This document shows positions 25,745 to 35,279 of a stretch of DNA of 64,000 nt, one piece after another. The notes under the pieces were generated by a model. It worked only from the letters and a program-made list of their open reading frames with translations, was not told the DNA's origin and did not search any database. Made by a program: the position numbers and the translations under genes. The stretch covers positions 5,204 through 69,203 of the forward strand of contig CAJTOW010000006.1 of NCBI GenBank assembly GCA_910577655.1. Direction: 5' to 3'. The stretch's first letter is position 1, and every line of letters begins with the position of its first letter. This stretch comes from an uncultured Lachnospiraceae bacterium (GTDB lineage: Bacteria > Bacillota > Clostridia > Lachnospirales > Lachnospiraceae).

Positions 25745-26374
25745 ATGAATAGGACATATGCTTACGGAAAGGCTGTTTCCGAAAAAGAGAAGGCAGACTT
25801 TTATGCTGCACTGGAAAAACTGCAGGTGCAGGACTGCGATATTTACATAGACAGCTGCTCAATGGATAACAGGAAGTGTTCCCAGTATACAAAGCTACTG
25901 AAGCTTCTGGAAAGGGGCGATCTGCTCTGCCTTGGCAGTTTATCTGTCCTGGGAGACGGATACACGGATGTGAAAGAGCAGTGGCGGATTCTGACAAAGG
26001 AGAAGCAGGTGGATGTGATGGTACTGGATGTACCGTCTCTTGACACAAGAATAGGAAAGGACCAGTATGGTCTGCTGGTGGCGGATCTGGTCTATTCCCT
26101 GCTGGATTATGTATCTGCCCATGATCTGCGCTACAGCAGTGAGATCCGCAGGCTCCGCCAGCAGGCAGGAATAACAGAAGCCAGGGAGAAAGGCGTTAAG
26201 TTCGGCAGACCTTCCAAGGCCATGCCAGAGAACTTTGGGCAGATCTGTAAAAGGTGGATGGAGAAGGGGATTACGGCAACAGAGGCAGCCAGGATGTGCG
26301 GAGTCAGCAGGGCGGTGTTTTATAAGCGGGTGAGGGAGTCTGGGGGAGAGACAGGGGGGGATAGTAAGAGATAA
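25745..26374 (+). CDS. Resolvase-like DNA-binding protein, catalytic site degenerate
   Basis: 209 residues from the ATG at 25745 (GGAG six bases upstream). The layout is that of a small serine recombinase: an N-terminal domain with VSEKEKADFYAALEK, DIYIDSCSMDNRKCSQY and LLKLLERGDLLCLGSLSVLGDG, then GVKFGRPSKAMP and a C-terminal helix-turn-helix (GITATEAARMCGVSRAVFYKRVRE). A serine (Ser12) stands at the nucleophile place. The arginines expected in the ARVS and DRLGR motifs read KAVS and SLSVLG, so recombination is doubtful. It precedes the glycan cluster and may act as its regulator. That role is inferred from position only. Confidence 0.7.
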   Translation: MNRTYAYGKAVSEKEKADFYAALEKLQVQDCDIYIDSCSMDNRKCSQYTKLLKLLERGDLLCLGSLSVLGDGYTDVKEQWRILTKEKQVDVMVLDVPSLDTRIGKDQYGLLVADLVYSLLDYVSAHDLRYSSEIRRLRQQAGITEAREKGVKFGRPSKAMPENFGQICKRWMEKGITATEAARMCGVSRAVFYKRVRESGGETGGDSKR

Positions 26375-26572
26375 AGCCCCAAAGTGGACGTTCTGGAATA
26401 GATATCATACATTTCAAAAAAATATCAGGGAAGATAAACGCTTTACGTTCTGCTTTCCATAGTTGATACCAGAACCGAAAAAGATTATGTAAGATTTAGA
26501 AAAATAATTTAAACAAAGGGGTGCAGTGCTCGTCAGGTGCCCTTAGGAATTGTTGAAAAAGGAGAAAGAAAA

Positions 26573-27781
26573 ATGTCTAAAGTTTCAGTAGTAATACCTG
26601 TATATAATTCGTCTCAGTATCTCCCGCAATGTCTGGATTCTTTATTGAAGCAAACTTATCAAAATATGGAGATATTATGTGTTAATGATGGTTCGACAGA
26701 TGGTTCCCTGGAGATACTGGAACAATTTGCACAGAAAGATGAGCGGATCAAAATATTCACGAAAGAAAACGAGGGTAAAGGAGCAGCCTCTGCACGGAAT
26801 ATGGGACTTGCTAATGCAACGGGGAAATATGTTCATTTCCTGGACAGTGATGATTTTTTTGAACCAAATATGTTTGAGGAAATGGTGGGAAAAGCAGAAA
26901 AAACAGATGCAGATGTTGTAATTTGCCGGGTAGACTGCTACGACGATATGAACAAAAGAATTATTGGGAATTTCAATTCGATAAATTTTCAATATATTCC
27001 CGACAAGGATCCTTTTTCATATAAAGATTGCCCGGAACATATTTTCCAGATTGGAGATCTTGTTACCTGGAACAAATTGTACCGGAAAGAATTGCTGGAT
27101 AAATATGACTTGAAATTTGAATCAATACCAATTTCCGATGATCAGTATGTTCCAATGCTGGCACTTGTTTATGGAAAGAGAATTACTTGTGTTGACAAGG
27201 TATTTCTCCATTACCGTATAAAAACTGGTCAAAGTCAGGCAGATGCAAAATCAAAACATCCAGAAGCTGGATATGCATCTTTGCCTTCTATTATAGAAAA
27301 TTTGCGGAAAGCAGGTGTTTATGAGGATGTAAAACAAAGTTTTATAAACAAAGCAATGGACTTAATGAGACTTTATTTTGATGCAATGACAGAATATAGA
27401 ACAACCAGATTGTTGTACGATGTTTTTCGCAAAGAAACTTTCCCCATGCTTGGTGCAGAGAATTTGCCGGAAAATTATTTTTATGATGAACGGCTTGGTG
27501 AATGGTACAAATTGATTTCTGAATATCCGTTAGAGGAAATCCTGCTTATGTCAGCCAGGGGATATGGTAACAGTTATACAACCGCTATTTTGCGCTTGCA
27601 GATTCCCTATAATAAAATAAAACAAGGGAGCAGAATCGTTCTTGTTGGAAAAGGAACTGTAGGAAAGTACTGGTATGCGCAAATGATTTTATCGGATTAT
27701 TGCGAAGTAGCTGCCTGGGTTGAGGATCAGGATAAGATACCTTCTGATTTGCAATATGATGAAATTGTAAAAGCTTATTAG
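26573..27781 (+). CDS. Glycosyltransferase family 2
   Basis: 402 residues from the ATG at 26573 (AAGGAG nine bases upstream). The GT-A fold is clear: MSKVSVVIPVYNSSQYLPQCLDSLLKQ, NDGSTDGSLEIL, ARNMGLANATGKYVHFLDSDDF with the DxD metal motif, and DDQYVPMLAL. It should transfer a sugar from a nucleotide donor to a growing surface glycan at the cytoplasmic membrane face. The last 55 residues hold a GKGTVGKYW nucleotide-binding-like segment that recurs in other proteins here. The gene is AT-rich compared with the flanks and starts the glycan series. Donor and acceptor are unknown. Confidence 0.88.
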   Translation: MSKVSVVIPVYNSSQYLPQCLDSLLKQTYQNMEILCVNDGSTDGSLEILEQFAQKDERIKIFTKENEGKGAASARNMGLANATGKYVHFLDSDDFFEPNMFEEMVGKAEKTDADVVICRVDCYDDMNKRIIGNFNSINFQYIPDKDPFSYKDCPEHIFQIGDLVTWNKLYRKELLDKYDLKFESIPISDDQYVPMLALVYGKRITCVDKVFLHYRIKTGQSQADAKSKHPEAGYASLPSIIENLRKAGVYEDVKQSFINKAMDLMRLYFDAMTEYRTTRLLYDVFRKETFPMLGAENLPENYFYDERLGEWYKLISEYPLEEILLMSARGYGNSYTTAILRLQIPYNKIKQGSRIVLVGKGTVGKYWYAQMILSDYCEVAAWVEDQDKIPSDLQYDEIVKAY

Positions 27782-27814
27782 AGTGAGCTGACCGGATATA
27801 AGAGAGGTGGATGT

Positions 27815-28960
27815 TTGCAAAAAAGAATTTGCATTTTTAGTTTTTATAATAGGAATGGGTATCTGGATGACTATGTCCTGTATCTTTTAAATGATATTTC
27901 AAAATGTGTCTGCCGCCTGATTATTGTTGTAAATGGATTCGTCGACGATAGGGGCAAAAAATTATTTTATAACTATACAGATGAAATAGTAATAAGAGAA
28001 AATTTAGGATATGACGCAGGGGCTTACAGACATGTTCTGACTGATTTGTTAGAAGAGAATGTTTTAAATGGATACGAAGAGGTGATTTTTTGTAATGACA
28101 CCTTTTTTGGCCCGGTGAAATCATTGGTAGAGATATTTGGCGAAATGAAAAACAGAAACTGTGATTTTTGGGGGTTTTCTGGATATTTTGATAAAGTGTT
28201 TGCTCACATTCAGTCATATTTTTTTGTTTTCAGAAAGAAAATAATAGTCCAAGGACTGCTTACACAATATTTTAGAAATTATGTAGACGGAAGGACTGTT
28301 AATCTTAAAGAAATCTATGGCCAATTTGAATTAGGGTTATTTGATTTCCTGGTAAGAAAAAATGGGATGAGCTATGAGTGTTATGCGTATACATCGCATT
28401 TGGATGTTTATCGCTCCAGTTATCTGTGCTTAAAAAAATATAGTTTGCCTATTATAAAAAAGAAGGTTTTTTCGTGTTTTGAAGAAAATATGGATAACAT
28501 ATGGTGCACTCTAAGCTATATCAAATATGAGACACAATATGATGTGACTCTGATATTGGATTATATACAACAAGCATATGGATTAATTATCAGAAAAGAA
28601 GAAATTAGAACCATTGATGCGTATAGAATTCCGGATGCTGTTATCTATCCGCGAGCGGTAAATAATGAAGAACAGATAGAAGAGTTTTTGTCAAATGGCA
28701 TTTTCTACATTTATGGAGCGGGAGTTAACGGAAGTAAATGTTATTGGAGATTTGCCAGGGGGAATTCCTGTTTCAAAGGATTTGTTGTGTCAGACGGTAT
28801 GGCAGGGGGCGAAAAGGCGATGTATGGACATCCGGTTTTTCAGCTTTCAGAAATTGTAGACCTGCAGTCTGCAAAAATTCTTTTGGCAGTAGAAAAACAA
28901 TATGCGGATGAAATCATGAAAAACATTAAAAGGACATCCAACGTGATGAGAATCTTTTGA
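27815..28960 (+). CDS. Rhamnan synthesis F (RgpF) family protein
   Basis: 381 residues with a TTG start (GAGAGGTGG four bases upstream; no better ATG). The core matches the RgpF family of streptococcal-type rhamnan assembly: YDAGAYRHVLTDLLEENVLNGYEEVIFCNDTFFGPV and DFWGFSGYFDKVFAHIQSYFFVFRK. These proteins extend or modify polysaccharide side chains, probably as glycosyltransferases. The C-terminal 90 residues carry IYGAGVNGSKCYWRF, a Rossmann-like module. It lies between the GT2 and HddA genes, so its product probably helps build the same polysaccharide. No membrane segments are seen. Confidence 0.75.
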   Translation: MQKRICIFSFYNRNGYLDDYVLYLLNDISKCVCRLIIVVNGFVDDRGKKLFYNYTDEIVIRENLGYDAGAYRHVLTDLLEENVLNGYEEVIFCNDTFFGPVKSLVEIFGEMKNRNCDFWGFSGYFDKVFAHIQSYFFVFRKKIIVQGLLTQYFRNYVDGRTVNLKEIYGQFELGLFDFLVRKNGMSYECYAYTSHLDVYRSSYLCLKKYSLPIIKKKVFSCFEENMDNIWCTLSYIKYETQYDVTLILDYIQQAYGLIIRKEEIRTIDAYRIPDAVIYPRAVNNEEQIEEFLSNGIFYIYGAGVNGSKCYWRFARGNSCFKGFVVSDGMAGGEKAMYGHPVFQLSEIVDLQSAKILLAVEKQYADEIMKNIKRTSNVMRIF

Positions 28961-28984
28961 TCAAATGAACATGGAGAAAACAAA

Positions 28985-29980
28985 ATGATTATCACAAAAA
29001 CTCCATTCCGTATCAGCTTTTGCGGCGGTGGAAGCGATATGGCAGATTTTTACAGAGAACATGGAGGTTGTGTTTTAAGTACAACCATTAATCGGTACAT
29101 GTATTTGACGATTCACCCATATTTCGATGAGCAAAAGACAGCACTGAAATATTCACAGAATGAGATTGTGGATCATATTAATGACATTCAGCATTCCATT
29201 TTCCATTGTGTGTTAAATGACAAAAAAATCAGCGGTGTGGAGATCTCAAGTACGGCAGATGTTCCAAGTGGCACGGGGCTTGGGTCTTCCAGCTCTTTTA
29301 CGGTTGGACTTCTGCATATTTTATCTTGTTATAAAGGAAAATATCTTTCCAAAAGTGCATTGGCGAAAGAGGCTTGTGAAGTGGAGATAGACAAACTTGG
29401 AGCACCGATCGGAAAGCAGGATCAGTATGCTGCTGCTTTTGGAGGATTGAATTTTATCCGGTTCCATAAGGATGATTCTGTATCAGTGGAACCGGTTATT
29501 ATGAAGGGAAAGACTCTGGCAGAACTGCAGGATAATCTGGTGATGTTCTATACTGGGTTGACTCATGATGCAAATAAAATTTTAGCAAAGCAGAAGAAAA
29601 ATATTGCTGAAAAAGAAGAAAAAAGAAGAAGTCTGCTACGTATGTGTGAACTGGCAGAGTCAATGAAAATGGCTCTGGAAGATAATGATATCCGGAATTT
29701 CGGAAAAATACTCAATGAAGGCTGGATGAAGAAGCGTGAACTGGCAGGAAGTATCACCAGCCCTTTTATTGATGAACTGTATGACACGGCTCTTCGCAAT
29801 GGAGCTACTGGCGGAAAGCTTCTGGGAGCTGGTGGTGGTGGATTTCTGCTGTTTTGTTGTCCAAAAGAAAAGCAGGCAATGCTGCGGGAGAAACTGCGTC
29901 TGAAACAATTTCCGTTCAAATTTGAACATGACGGAAGTTCTGTGGTTTATATTGGGGATAAATACTGGGAGGATGTTTAG
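28985..29980 (+). CDS. hddA: GHMP-type heptose-7-phosphate kinase
   Basis: 331 residues. A GHMP kinase of the HddA type, which phosphorylates D-glycero-D-manno-heptose 7-phosphate at C1 in the GDP-heptose pathway. ITKTPFRISFCGGGSDMADF opens the protein, VPSGTGLGSSSSFTVGLL is the ATP loop, GKQDQYAAAFGG is the substrate region, and GATGGKLLGAGGGGFLLFCC is the C-terminal motif. GGAG lies nine bases before the ATG. With the fused HddC-GmhB (30928) and GmhA (32271) every step from sedoheptulose 7-phosphate to GDP-heptose is present. Confidence 0.9.
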   Translation: MIITKTPFRISFCGGGSDMADFYREHGGCVLSTTINRYMYLTIHPYFDEQKTALKYSQNEIVDHINDIQHSIFHCVLNDKKISGVEISSTADVPSGTGLGSSSSFTVGLLHILSCYKGKYLSKSALAKEACEVEIDKLGAPIGKQDQYAAAFGGLNFIRFHKDDSVSVEPVIMKGKTLAELQDNLVMFYTGLTHDANKILAKQKKNIAEKEEKRRSLLRMCELAESMKMALEDNDIRNFGKILNEGWMKKRELAGSITSPFIDELYDTALRNGATGGKLLGAGGGGFLLFCCPKEKQAMLREKLRLKQFPFKFEHDGSSVVYIGDKYWEDV

Positions 29981-29981
29981 C

Positions 29982-30923
29982 ATGAATGTTCTGGTCGTGG
30001 GCGGCGCTGGTTTTATTGGAAGCCATTTATGTGATGCATTGCTGGAAGCCGGGGACAGAGTAGTCTGTGTGGATAATTTTTCTCTGGGGACTCGAAAAAA
30101 TATTGAACATTTGAAGAATCATACTGCATTCAAACTGTATGAGGCTGATGCAACAGACAAGAAAAAAATGTCAGAAATATTTAGGGAAGAGAATGTGGAG
30201 CAGGTTTTTCATCTTGCTGCCAATTCGGATATCCAGGCAAGCGCGGAAGACCCGGAGGTGGAGTACCGGAATACTTATACCACTACTTTTCGGGTTTTGG
30301 CCTGTATGAGGGAATACCATGTCCGGAAACTGTTCTTTGCATCCACATCGGCAGTGTATGGAAACAAAGGAGATGAACTTTTGGATGAAAATACACCAAA
30401 CCTGAATCCAGTGTCTTATTATGGGGCTGCAAAACTAGGGAGCGAAGCCTTGATTAGTGCATTTTCCTATATGAATGACATAGATGCGCTTGTCTTGCGT
30501 TTTCCCAATGTGATCGGGCCGCGGCTTACCCATGGTGTGGTGTTTGATTTCATTCATAAGTTGGAGCATGATAACAGGAACCTGAATATTCTGGGAAATG
30601 GAAAACAGAGAAAGCCTTATATTTACGTAACAGACCTGGTGGATGCCATTATGAAGTTCCGGGCTCCCAGAGAGTCAGGAGTAACCCTTTATAACGTGGG
30701 TGTGGAAGGGGCTACAAGTGTAACCGTCATTGCGGATATTGTATGCGAAGAAATGGGCCTGAAGGATGTAGTTTATCATTATACCGGTGGGGAAGGTGGA
30801 TGGAAAGGAGATGTTCCCAGATTTCGTTACTGTGTGGACAAGATCCATGGTGCAGGCTGGAAAGCCAATTACACATCAGATGAGGCTGTCAGGGAGACTG
30901 TCAGGCGGAATATAAACAGGTGA
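29982..30923 (+). CDS. NAD-dependent sugar epimerase/dehydratase
   Basis: 313 residues from the ATG at 29982, with GGGAGG about nine bases upstream, inside the end of hddA. Extended-SDR family: GGAGFIGSHLCDALLEAGD binds NAD, HLAANSDIQASAEDP is typical, and STSAVYGNKG with YYGAAKLGSEALI provides the Ser and Tyr-xxx-Lys catalytic set. The substrate is a nucleotide sugar. Placement between HddA and HddC-GmhB suggests it may modify GDP-heptose or another precursor (UDP-glucose 4-epimerase-like activity is also possible). A second, more diverged epimerase lies at 35280. Confidence 0.85.
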   Translation: MNVLVVGGAGFIGSHLCDALLEAGDRVVCVDNFSLGTRKNIEHLKNHTAFKLYEADATDKKKMSEIFREENVEQVFHLAANSDIQASAEDPEVEYRNTYTTTFRVLACMREYHVRKLFFASTSAVYGNKGDELLDENTPNLNPVSYYGAAKLGSEALISAFSYMNDIDALVLRFPNVIGPRLTHGVVFDFIHKLEHDNRNLNILGNGKQRKPYIYVTDLVDAIMKFRAPRESGVTLYNVGVEGATSVTVIADIVCEEMGLKDVVYHYTGGEGGWKGDVPRFRYCVDKIHGAGWKANYTSDEAVRETVRRNINR

Positions 30924-30927
30924 TAAG

Positions 30928-32244
30928 ATGGTCAGAGATTATATTGCAGTAATTCAGGCAGGAGGAAAGGGGACGCGGATGAAATCCCTGACGGGAGACC
31001 GGATTCCAAAGCCTATGCTGGATTTAAATGGAAAGCCCATGTTGCAATGGCAGATAGAAAACATAATGGCCTATGGAATCCGGGATTTTGTAGTCATAAC
31101 CGGATATCTGGGTGAAACGATTCGGGAGTGTTTTGGGGATGGGAGAACACTGGGGGTACGAATACGCTATATAGAGGAGGAGGAACCCCTTGGTTCTGCA
31201 GGAGCCTTATACTTCCTTAGAGAAATGGGGGAGCAGAGAGATTTCCTCCTTGTTTTTGGAGATATTATGTTTGAGCTGGACTGGGAGCGTATGCTTAAAT
31301 TCCATGAGCAAAAAGGTGGTCTGGTGACTTTACTTGTCCATCCCAATGCTCATCCTTATGATTCGGATCTTCTGGAGCTTTCGGAGGATGGAGAAATCAC
31401 TGGGATGGATTCCAAGGAGAATGTCCGGAATTACTGGTATGATAACTGTGTGAACGCAGGCATTTATGTGTGTAAGAATGAAATCCTGAATAGGTTCACT
31501 GGAATCTGCCGGACAGATCTGGAAAAAGACGTTCTAAAACCCATGCTGGGAACCAGAAAAATATTTGGTTATCATACTCCGGAATATGTAAAGGATGCAG
31601 GTACTCCAAAACGGTTTGAGGCGGTTTGTCGGGAGCAGAAAGAAGGGATCTGGAAACAAAAATGCCTTAAATATAAGCAAAAATGTATCTTTCTGGACCG
31701 GGACGGAACCATCAACCTATATAAGGGGCTAATCAGCCGGGAGGAACAGCTGGTTCTGGAGGACGGTGCGGCTGAAGCAGTGAGGAACATAAATAGGTCA
31801 GGATATCTGGCAATAGTTGTTACAAATCAGCCTGTGGTTGCCAGAGGACTATGCAGCATAGAAGACGTTGGAAATATTCATAAAAAATTACATACCTTGC
31901 TTGGAAATGAAGGGGCCTATTTGGATGCGGTAGTATTTTGTCCACATCACCCGGATCGTGGATACCCGGAAGAAAATCCGGTGTATAAGATTTCCTGTAG
32001 CTGCCGTAAACCGGCAATCGGGCTGATTGAATCTATGACAGAACAATTCAACATTGACTTGTCACAGTCATGGATGATTGGGGACAGTACAGTTGACATC
32101 CAGACAGGTGTGAATGCGGGGGTAAGTACGGTCTTAGTACTTACAGGAGTCGCTGGCAAAGATGGGAAATATCCGGTGCAGCCAGATTATGTTGTGGAAA
32201 ATCTGAAGCAGGCAGTAGATTTGATTATGGATTATCAAAAATAG
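30928..32244 (+). CDS. hddC: Fused heptose-1-phosphate guanylyltransferase and bisphosphate phosphatase
   Basis: 438 residues with two enzymes. Residues 1-235 are a nucleotidyltransferase (VIQAGGKGTRMKSLT, PKPMLDLNGKPML, LGSAGALYFL, FGDIMFELDW) of the HddC type, which makes GDP-heptose. Residues 250-438 are a HAD-IIIA phosphatase of the GmhB type (CIFLDRDGTINLYKG, VVTNQPVVARG, WMIGDSTVDIQTG) with the zinc loop FCPHHPDRG and CSCRKPAIGL. In the pathway the phosphatase removes the C7 phosphate from heptose 1,7-bisphosphate before guanylylation, so the fusion joins consecutive steps. It begins 4 bp after the epimerase. The nucleotide (GDP) is inferred from family context. Confidence 0.87.
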   Translation: MVRDYIAVIQAGGKGTRMKSLTGDRIPKPMLDLNGKPMLQWQIENIMAYGIRDFVVITGYLGETIRECFGDGRTLGVRIRYIEEEEPLGSAGALYFLREMGEQRDFLLVFGDIMFELDWERMLKFHEQKGGLVTLLVHPNAHPYDSDLLELSEDGEITGMDSKENVRNYWYDNCVNAGIYVCKNEILNRFTGICRTDLEKDVLKPMLGTRKIFGYHTPEYVKDAGTPKRFEAVCREQKEGIWKQKCLKYKQKCIFLDRDGTINLYKGLISREEQLVLEDGAAEAVRNINRSGYLAIVVTNQPVVARGLCSIEDVGNIHKKLHTLLGNEGAYLDAVVFCPHHPDRGYPEENPVYKISCSCRKPAIGLIESMTEQFNIDLSQSWMIGDSTVDIQTGVNAGVSTVLVLTGVAGKDGKYPVQPDYVVENLKQAVDLIMDYQK

Positions 32245-32270
32245 TTTTTGGGAAAATCAGAAAACAGGAG

Positions 32271-32852
32271 ATGGATGTTTTGACGGATTATATAGATAAA
32301 ATTAACCAGTATATATCAATGGAGAAAGCGGTTCTGGACTCCCTGGATAAGGGGGAAATTAATGATGTGATGAATGTCCTTGAAAATGCCAGATTATCAG
32401 GAAAACGGATATTTATCTGCGGAAACGGAGGCAGTGCATCTACATCGGCGCATTTAGAGTGTGATTTCAATAAGGGCATAAGCTATGACCAGGATATAAA
32501 GTATGATATTGAATGTCTTAGTGACAATGTTCCCATGATGATGGCGATTGCCAATGATATCAGTTATGATGATATCTTTATTGTGCCGTTGCGGAATAAG
32601 CTGAAAAAAGGAGATATTGTAATTGGAATTTCAGGAAGTGGAAATTCTGAGAATGTAGTGAAGGCATTTGAATATGCGAACAGTTTGGGCGCCAGTACCA
32701 TCGCTTTTACTGGATACAGTGGGGGAAGGCTGAAAAAAATAGCACAACACGGAATTCATGTACCGGTAGACAATATGCAGATTGTGGAGGACGTACATCT
32801 GTTATTGAATCATATGATGATGTTTATTTTGTCTGGTATGCGGGGGTGTTAA
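32271..32852 (+). CDS. gmhA: Sedoheptulose 7-phosphate isomerase
   Basis: 193 residues from the ATG. The TTG at 32280 gives 190 residues and has AGGAG nine bases upstream, so it may be the true start, as the ATG directly abuts that site. SIS-domain protein: RIFICGNGGSASTSAHLECDF and GDIVIGISGSGNSENVVKAFEYA bind the sugar phosphate, and the C-terminal VEDVHLLLNHMMM is conserved in GmhA. It converts sedoheptulose 7-phosphate to D-glycero-D-manno-heptose 7-phosphate, feeding HddA. It overlaps no neighbour and sits 26 bp after the fused gene. Confidence 0.9.
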   Translation: MDVLTDYIDKINQYISMEKAVLDSLDKGEINDVMNVLENARLSGKRIFICGNGGSASTSAHLECDFNKGISYDQDIKYDIECLSDNVPMMMAIANDISYDDIFIVPLRNKLKKGDIVIGISGSGNSENVVKAFEYANSLGASTIAFTGYSGGRLKKIAQHGIHVPVDNMQIVEDVHLLLNHMMMFILSGMRGC

Positions 32853-32859
32853 GGATTAC

Positions 32860-33954
32860 ATGAAAATGAGAATTTTTTTGTGGGGGACAGGAAAAGTTTC
32901 CAGAGAAATAATGACACATTGTACAACATTGGATACATATGAAATATTAGGATTTATTGACAATGATCCTGAAAAAACAGGACAGCAATATTATGGTAAG
33001 GAGATTTTTCCGCCATCTGTCCTGGAATCTGTCAAGCCAGACCGGATTGTTGTTTTGGCAGGTGCCTATGATGCTATTAAAAAACAGATTATTGAGAATT
33101 ATCCATCCTGCAGGGACATTAAAATTGAATATAAATACTTTTTCTACAAGGAAAGTCTGCTTAAAAGATATAACGGAACAACAGACACAGAAATTCTGAA
33201 ATTGTTTCAATATATTGATAAAAATGGACTGGATATGTTTAACTATCCATATGTTGAAAAATATATGTCTATGGAGATTTGTGTTCATTTTGATGAAGAA
33301 CACCAACTGTTTTATGTGATACATTATGGGAAGCGAATGTACTTCCCTGAATATTTTACGGATGAAAAAATGGTGGCTGATTATTATCGTTTTATTTTGA
33401 TTGAACAAGATCCTGAGTCGCCACACCGGTATCTGGATGATGAATTCTGTATTCAGGAAGGCGATATAGTCGTAGACGCAGGAGTAGCAGAAGGGAATTT
33501 TTCTCTTGAGAATATTGACAAGATTTCAAAATTATATTTGGTCGAAGCGGATGAAAGGTGGATCGATGCATTAAAAATCACTTTTAAAAATTATTCCGAT
33601 AAAGTGCAGATCATTAATGCTTTTGTATCTTCATATGATGAAGGGATGTATTCACGGATTGATTCACTTATTACAGATGAGAAAGTCAATTTTATTAAAA
33701 TGGATATTGAAGGCAATGAATGGGATGGACTGCAGGGGGCAGAAAAATTAATTAATAATTCCGAAAAGCTTAGACTTGCTATCTGCTCTTATCATAGTGA
33801 TTTCGATCAGAAACTGATAGAAACATGGATGGACGAGCAGGATATTAAGCACTCCACGACAAAAGGTTATATGTGGTACCCACTGCTGGTTAGACAGAAT
33901 TATATTTCTACTAAATTTAACAGAGCGATTGTCCGTGGTATTAAGAATGGTTAG
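32860..33954 (+). CDS. FkbM family methyltransferase with N-terminal Rossmann module
   Basis: 364 residues in two parts. Residues 1-75 contain IFLWGTGKVSREIM and ILGFIDNDPEKTG, a small nucleotide-binding-like domain. Residues about 200-345 are an FkbM methyltransferase: GDIVVDAGVAEGNFSL (SAM site), LYLVEADERWIDALK and VNFIKMDIEGNEWDGLQGAEKLI. It should O-methylate a sugar in the glycan built here. It starts 8 bp after gmhA, with AAGGA ahead of the ATG; a second in-frame ATG lies two codons later. Substrate unknown. Codon use is AT-rich like its neighbours. Confidence 0.82.
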   Translation: MKMRIFLWGTGKVSREIMTHCTTLDTYEILGFIDNDPEKTGQQYYGKEIFPPSVLESVKPDRIVVLAGAYDAIKKQIIENYPSCRDIKIEYKYFFYKESLLKRYNGTTDTEILKLFQYIDKNGLDMFNYPYVEKYMSMEICVHFDEEHQLFYVIHYGKRMYFPEYFTDEKMVADYYRFILIEQDPESPHRYLDDEFCIQEGDIVVDAGVAEGNFSLENIDKISKLYLVEADERWIDALKITFKNYSDKVQIINAFVSSYDEGMYSRIDSLITDEKVNFIKMDIEGNEWDGLQGAEKLINNSEKLRLAICSYHSDFDQKLIETWMDEQDIKHSTTKGYMWYPLLVRQNYISTKFNRAIVRGIKNG

Positions 33955-33996
33955 ATTATATAATAATACGCTGAAAAAGATAGGGGAAACAGATAA

Positions 33997-35268
33997 ATGA
34001 AAATTGCAGTTGCAGGTATTGGATATGTTGGACTTTCTATGGCAGTCCTGCTGGCCCAGAATCATGATGTTCGGGCTGTTGATATTGTTGAAGAAAAGGT
34101 GAAGCTTCTAAATGGCAGAAAATCTCCAATACAGGATAAGGAACTTGAGGAATATCTGACAGAAAAAATTGTAATTTCAGAAACTTCATCAAGGAACGGA
34201 GCTCCGGGGCTCTGGGCAACAACAAATATGGTTGATGCTTATAGAGATGCAGAATTAGTTATTGTCGCGGCGCCGACGAATTATGATATTGTAAAAAATT
34301 ATTTTGATACTTCAGCAGTTGAAAGTGTATTGAATAGCATAATCAGCGAAAATTCCCAGGCACTTATTGTAATCAAGTCAACAATACCAGTTGGATATAC
34401 CGAATCAATACGGGAAAAATATGATCGTAAAAATATCATTTTTAGTCCTGAATTTTTGAGAGAGTCCCAGGCTCTTTATGATAATTTATTTCCAAGCAGG
34501 ATTATTGTAGGAATGGATGAACAAGATGAACAGCTTGTGGAACTGGCCCATATGTTTGCGGATCTTCTTCAGGAAGGGGCTATCCGGCAGGATATCCCCC
34601 GGCTTTTTATCGGATTCCATGAAGCGGAGGCTATCAAGCTTTTTTCCAATACATATCTTGCTATGCGGGTTGGTTTTTTTAATGAACTTGACACATATGC
34701 GGAAAAGAAAGGTTTTAATGCACAGCAGATTATAGATGGAGTTTGCCTGGATCCCCGTATTGGTTCCCATTATAACAATCCATCTTTTGGATATGGCGGA
34801 TATTGTCTGCCTAAGGATTCAAAGCAATTATTGGCGAATTTCGAGGGGGTACCGGAGAGTCTTATAACAGCAACCATTAATAGTAATCATATACGGAAAG
34901 ATTTTATTGCTGAACAGGTTCTTGCCAAAGCAGGATTTGACGGAAAACGGGATGCCGAAGACTATTTTAAAGAGGAAAAATCGTCATGCGTGATTGGGAT
35001 CTATCGTTTGACCATGAAAAGTCATTCGGATAATTTTCGACATAGTGCAATCCAGGGGGTTATCAAACGCCTGAAATCTTATGGTGTGAAAATCATGATT
35101 TATGAGCCGGCTCTTGCAGATGGAGAAGAGTTTTATGGAGACAGGGTAGTAAACGATTTGGAAAAATTCAAAGCAGATAGTAATGTTATTGTGGCGAACC
35201 GTTTTGATATTTGCCTGGAAGATGTGAAGGAAAAAGTATATACAAGAGATATATATCAAAAAGATTGA
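33997..35268 (+). CDS. ugd: UDP-glucose/GDP-mannose 6-dehydrogenase family
   Basis: 423 residues. Nucleotide-sugar dehydrogenase that oxidises C6 of a UDP-hexose (most often UDP-glucose to UDP-glucuronate) with two NAD. GIGYVGLSMAVLLA binds NAD, IKSTIPVGYTE and FSPEFLRESQALYDNLFPSRIIVG are family motifs, and the nucleophile Cys270 lies in FGYGGYCLPKDSKQLL. The C-terminal part (CVIGIYRLTMKSHSDNFRHSAIQGVIKRL) binds the nucleotide. The closest family resemblance is to short Firmicute UDP-sugar dehydrogenases. The next gene, an epimerase, probably acts on its product. Confidence 0.88.
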   Translation: MKIAVAGIGYVGLSMAVLLAQNHDVRAVDIVEEKVKLLNGRKSPIQDKELEEYLTEKIVISETSSRNGAPGLWATTNMVDAYRDAELVIVAAPTNYDIVKNYFDTSAVESVLNSIISENSQALIVIKSTIPVGYTESIREKYDRKNIIFSPEFLRESQALYDNLFPSRIIVGMDEQDEQLVELAHMFADLLQEGAIRQDIPRLFIGFHEAEAIKLFSNTYLAMRVGFFNELDTYAEKKGFNAQQIIDGVCLDPRIGSHYNNPSFGYGGYCLPKDSKQLLANFEGVPESLITATINSNHIRKDFIAEQVLAKAGFDGKRDAEDYFKEEKSSCVIGIYRLTMKSHSDNFRHSAIQGVIKRLKSYGVKIMIYEPALADGEEFYGDRVVNDLEKFKADSNVIVANRFDICLEDVKEKVYTRDIYQKD

Positions 35269-35279
35269 AGGAGATAAAA

